Shown piece after piece: positions 5,425-5,762 of a DNA stretch of 5,762 nucleotides. Every line of letters begins with the position of its first letter. Within the stretch, counting starts at the first letter, position 1. The position numbers and the translations under genes were made by a program. The notes under the pieces were generated by a model. The model had not been told where the DNA came from. It saw only the letters and a list, made by a program, of their open reading frames with translations, and did not search any database. The stretch is from a bacterium (GTDB lineage: Bacteria; Chloroflexota; Dormibacteria; UBA8260; Bog-877): contig JAKAWF010000240.1 in assembly GCA_021817025.1 (NCBI GenBank), positions 1 to 5,762 of the forward strand, written 5' to 3'.

Positions 5425-5485
5425 AGACCCGTCCCAGCCCAGGTCCGGCAGCTTCGGCCGCCGGACGTTGCCCCAGCCGGGGTCT
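5425..5485 (+). promoter_or_regulatory. Structured clpC leader with alternative pairings next to the ribosome site
   Basis: GTCCGGC (5443-5449) and GCCGGAC (5460-5466) form a perfect 7-bp stem with a 10-nt loop. Downstream, CCCC (5471-5474) can pair with GGGG (5479-5482). Alternatively AGACCC (5425-5430) can pair with GGGTCT (5480-5485), enclosing the first stem and ending directly at the AGGAG. The last two pairings share bases and cannot coexist. Whether this regulates clpC is inference. Confidence 0.35.
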
Positions 5486-5490
5486 AGGAG
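5486..5490 (+). promoter_or_regulatory. Ribosome binding site deciding the TTG start of clpC
   Basis: AGGAG lies six bases before TTG (5497-5499). There is no ATG or GTG near the conserved N-terminus, so this site and the protein alignment together fix the start. Confidence 0.8.
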
Positions 5491-5496
5491 ATTCGC

Positions 5497-5762
5497 TTGT
5501 ATCCGTTTGAGAGATTCACCGAGAAGGCCAAGAAGGTCCTGACCCTGGCCCAGGACGAGGCGGAGAAGTCCCACCACTCCTACATAGGAACCGAGCACCT
5601 GCTCCTGGGCCTGCTCCGGGAGGGGGACGGCTTGGCGGCCAAGGTGCTGGCCAATCTGGGGGTGGAGATCGAAAAGGTGCGCACCACGATCGAGTCGGTC
5701 CTGGGGCGCAACGAGCGCATCATCGTCCAGCAGATCATCCCCACCTCGAGAGTCAAGAAGGT
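5497..5762 (+). CDS. clpC: ATP-dependent Clp protease ATP-binding subunit ClpC, N-terminal end (3' truncated)
   Basis: ClpC is a cytosolic AAA+ unfoldase that, with adaptors, feeds substrates to ClpP and contributes to protein quality control. Only 88 residues are present. They form the first Clp N-domain repeat: PFERFTEKAKKVLTLAQDEA, then HHSYIGTEHLLLGLLREGDG and AAKVLANLGVEIEKVR. The second repeat begins at the edge (IIPTSRVKKV). The YIGTEHLLLGLLREG motif distinguishes ClpC from ClpA and ClpB. The linker between the repeats (VLGRNERIIVQQ) differs from the DRxxxGEIGLTPRAKKV form that I recall as common, so this is a somewhat divergent ClpC. The start is TTG with AGGAG six bases upstream, giving an N-terminus of M-Y-P-F-E-R-F, two residues longer than the MFERF of many homologues. 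The ATPase modules are outside the window. Confidence 0.95.
   Translation, partial: MYPFERFTEKAKKVLTLAQDEAEKSHHSYIGTEHLLLGLLREGDGLAAKVLANLGVEIEKVRTTIESVLGRNERIIVQQIIPTSRVKK

Larger units (their letters stand above)
5068..5496. other. 429-bp gene-free stretch between rpsA and clpC
   Basis: I see no convincing gene here. Overlapping open frames exist on both strands but have Arg/Pro/Gly-rich translations and no recognisable domain, and they overlap each other or run into clpC. No tRNA or rRNA is seen. The stretch holds a hairpin close after rpsA, a 10-bp perfect inverted repeat, a -10-like box and a structured clpC leader, each listed separately. Confidence 0.7.

Noticed and set aside
5224..5598. 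124-residue minus-strand frame running into clpC
   Set aside because: It overlaps the conserved N-domain of clpC on the opposite strand and has no recognisable features.

Overview
This is a high-GC bacterial chromosome segment made of housekeeping genes. Two genes are cut by the window edges: the C-terminus of the membrane protease FtsH (left) and the N-terminus of the AAA+ unfoldase ClpC (right). Between them are a three-gene pantothenate cluster (DUF2520 oxidoreductase, panB, panC), a small unrecognised gene on the minus strand, and a four-domain ribosomal protein S1 homologue. A ClpC-type unfoldase, a compact four-domain S1 with an acidic tail and a DUF2520 gene beside panC all fit the high-GC Gram-positive-like (Terrabacteria) lineages. 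A divergent actinobacterium or a Chloroflexota/Dormibacterota-like bacterium is my best guess. The sequence alone does not settle the phylum.

Layout: 1-284 end of ftsH; 285-528 intergenic, with a near-perfect palindrome, a hairpin and a -10-like element; 529-3128 the pan cluster, with both junctions overlapping by exactly 8 bp; 3129-3208 convergent intergenic; 3209-3409 small minus-strand gene starting at TTG behind a perfect AGGAGG; 3410-3591 divergent intergenic, with a perfect 14-bp palindrome and an extended -10 element for rpsA; 3592-5067 rpsA; 5068-5496 a 429-bp non-coding stretch with two GC-rich hairpins, a -10-like box and a structured clpC leader; 5497-5762 start of clpC, also at TTG.

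Working together: PanB makes ketopantoate from 2-oxoisovalerate, and PanC condenses pantoate with beta-alanine to give pantothenate for CoA. The step between them, ketopantoate reduction, needs an NADPH enzyme. The first gene of the cluster is a Rossmann-fold DUF2520 protein whose position and fold make it a candidate for that step. FtsH, S1 and ClpC belong to membrane/cytosolic proteolysis and translation.

I found no mobile element, CRISPR array, tRNA or clearly novel multi-gene system. The points most worth checking are the DUF2520/pan coupling, a six-residue insertion near the PanB active site, the small TTG-started gene with an adjacent 14-bp palindrome, and possible alternative folds in the clpC leader.
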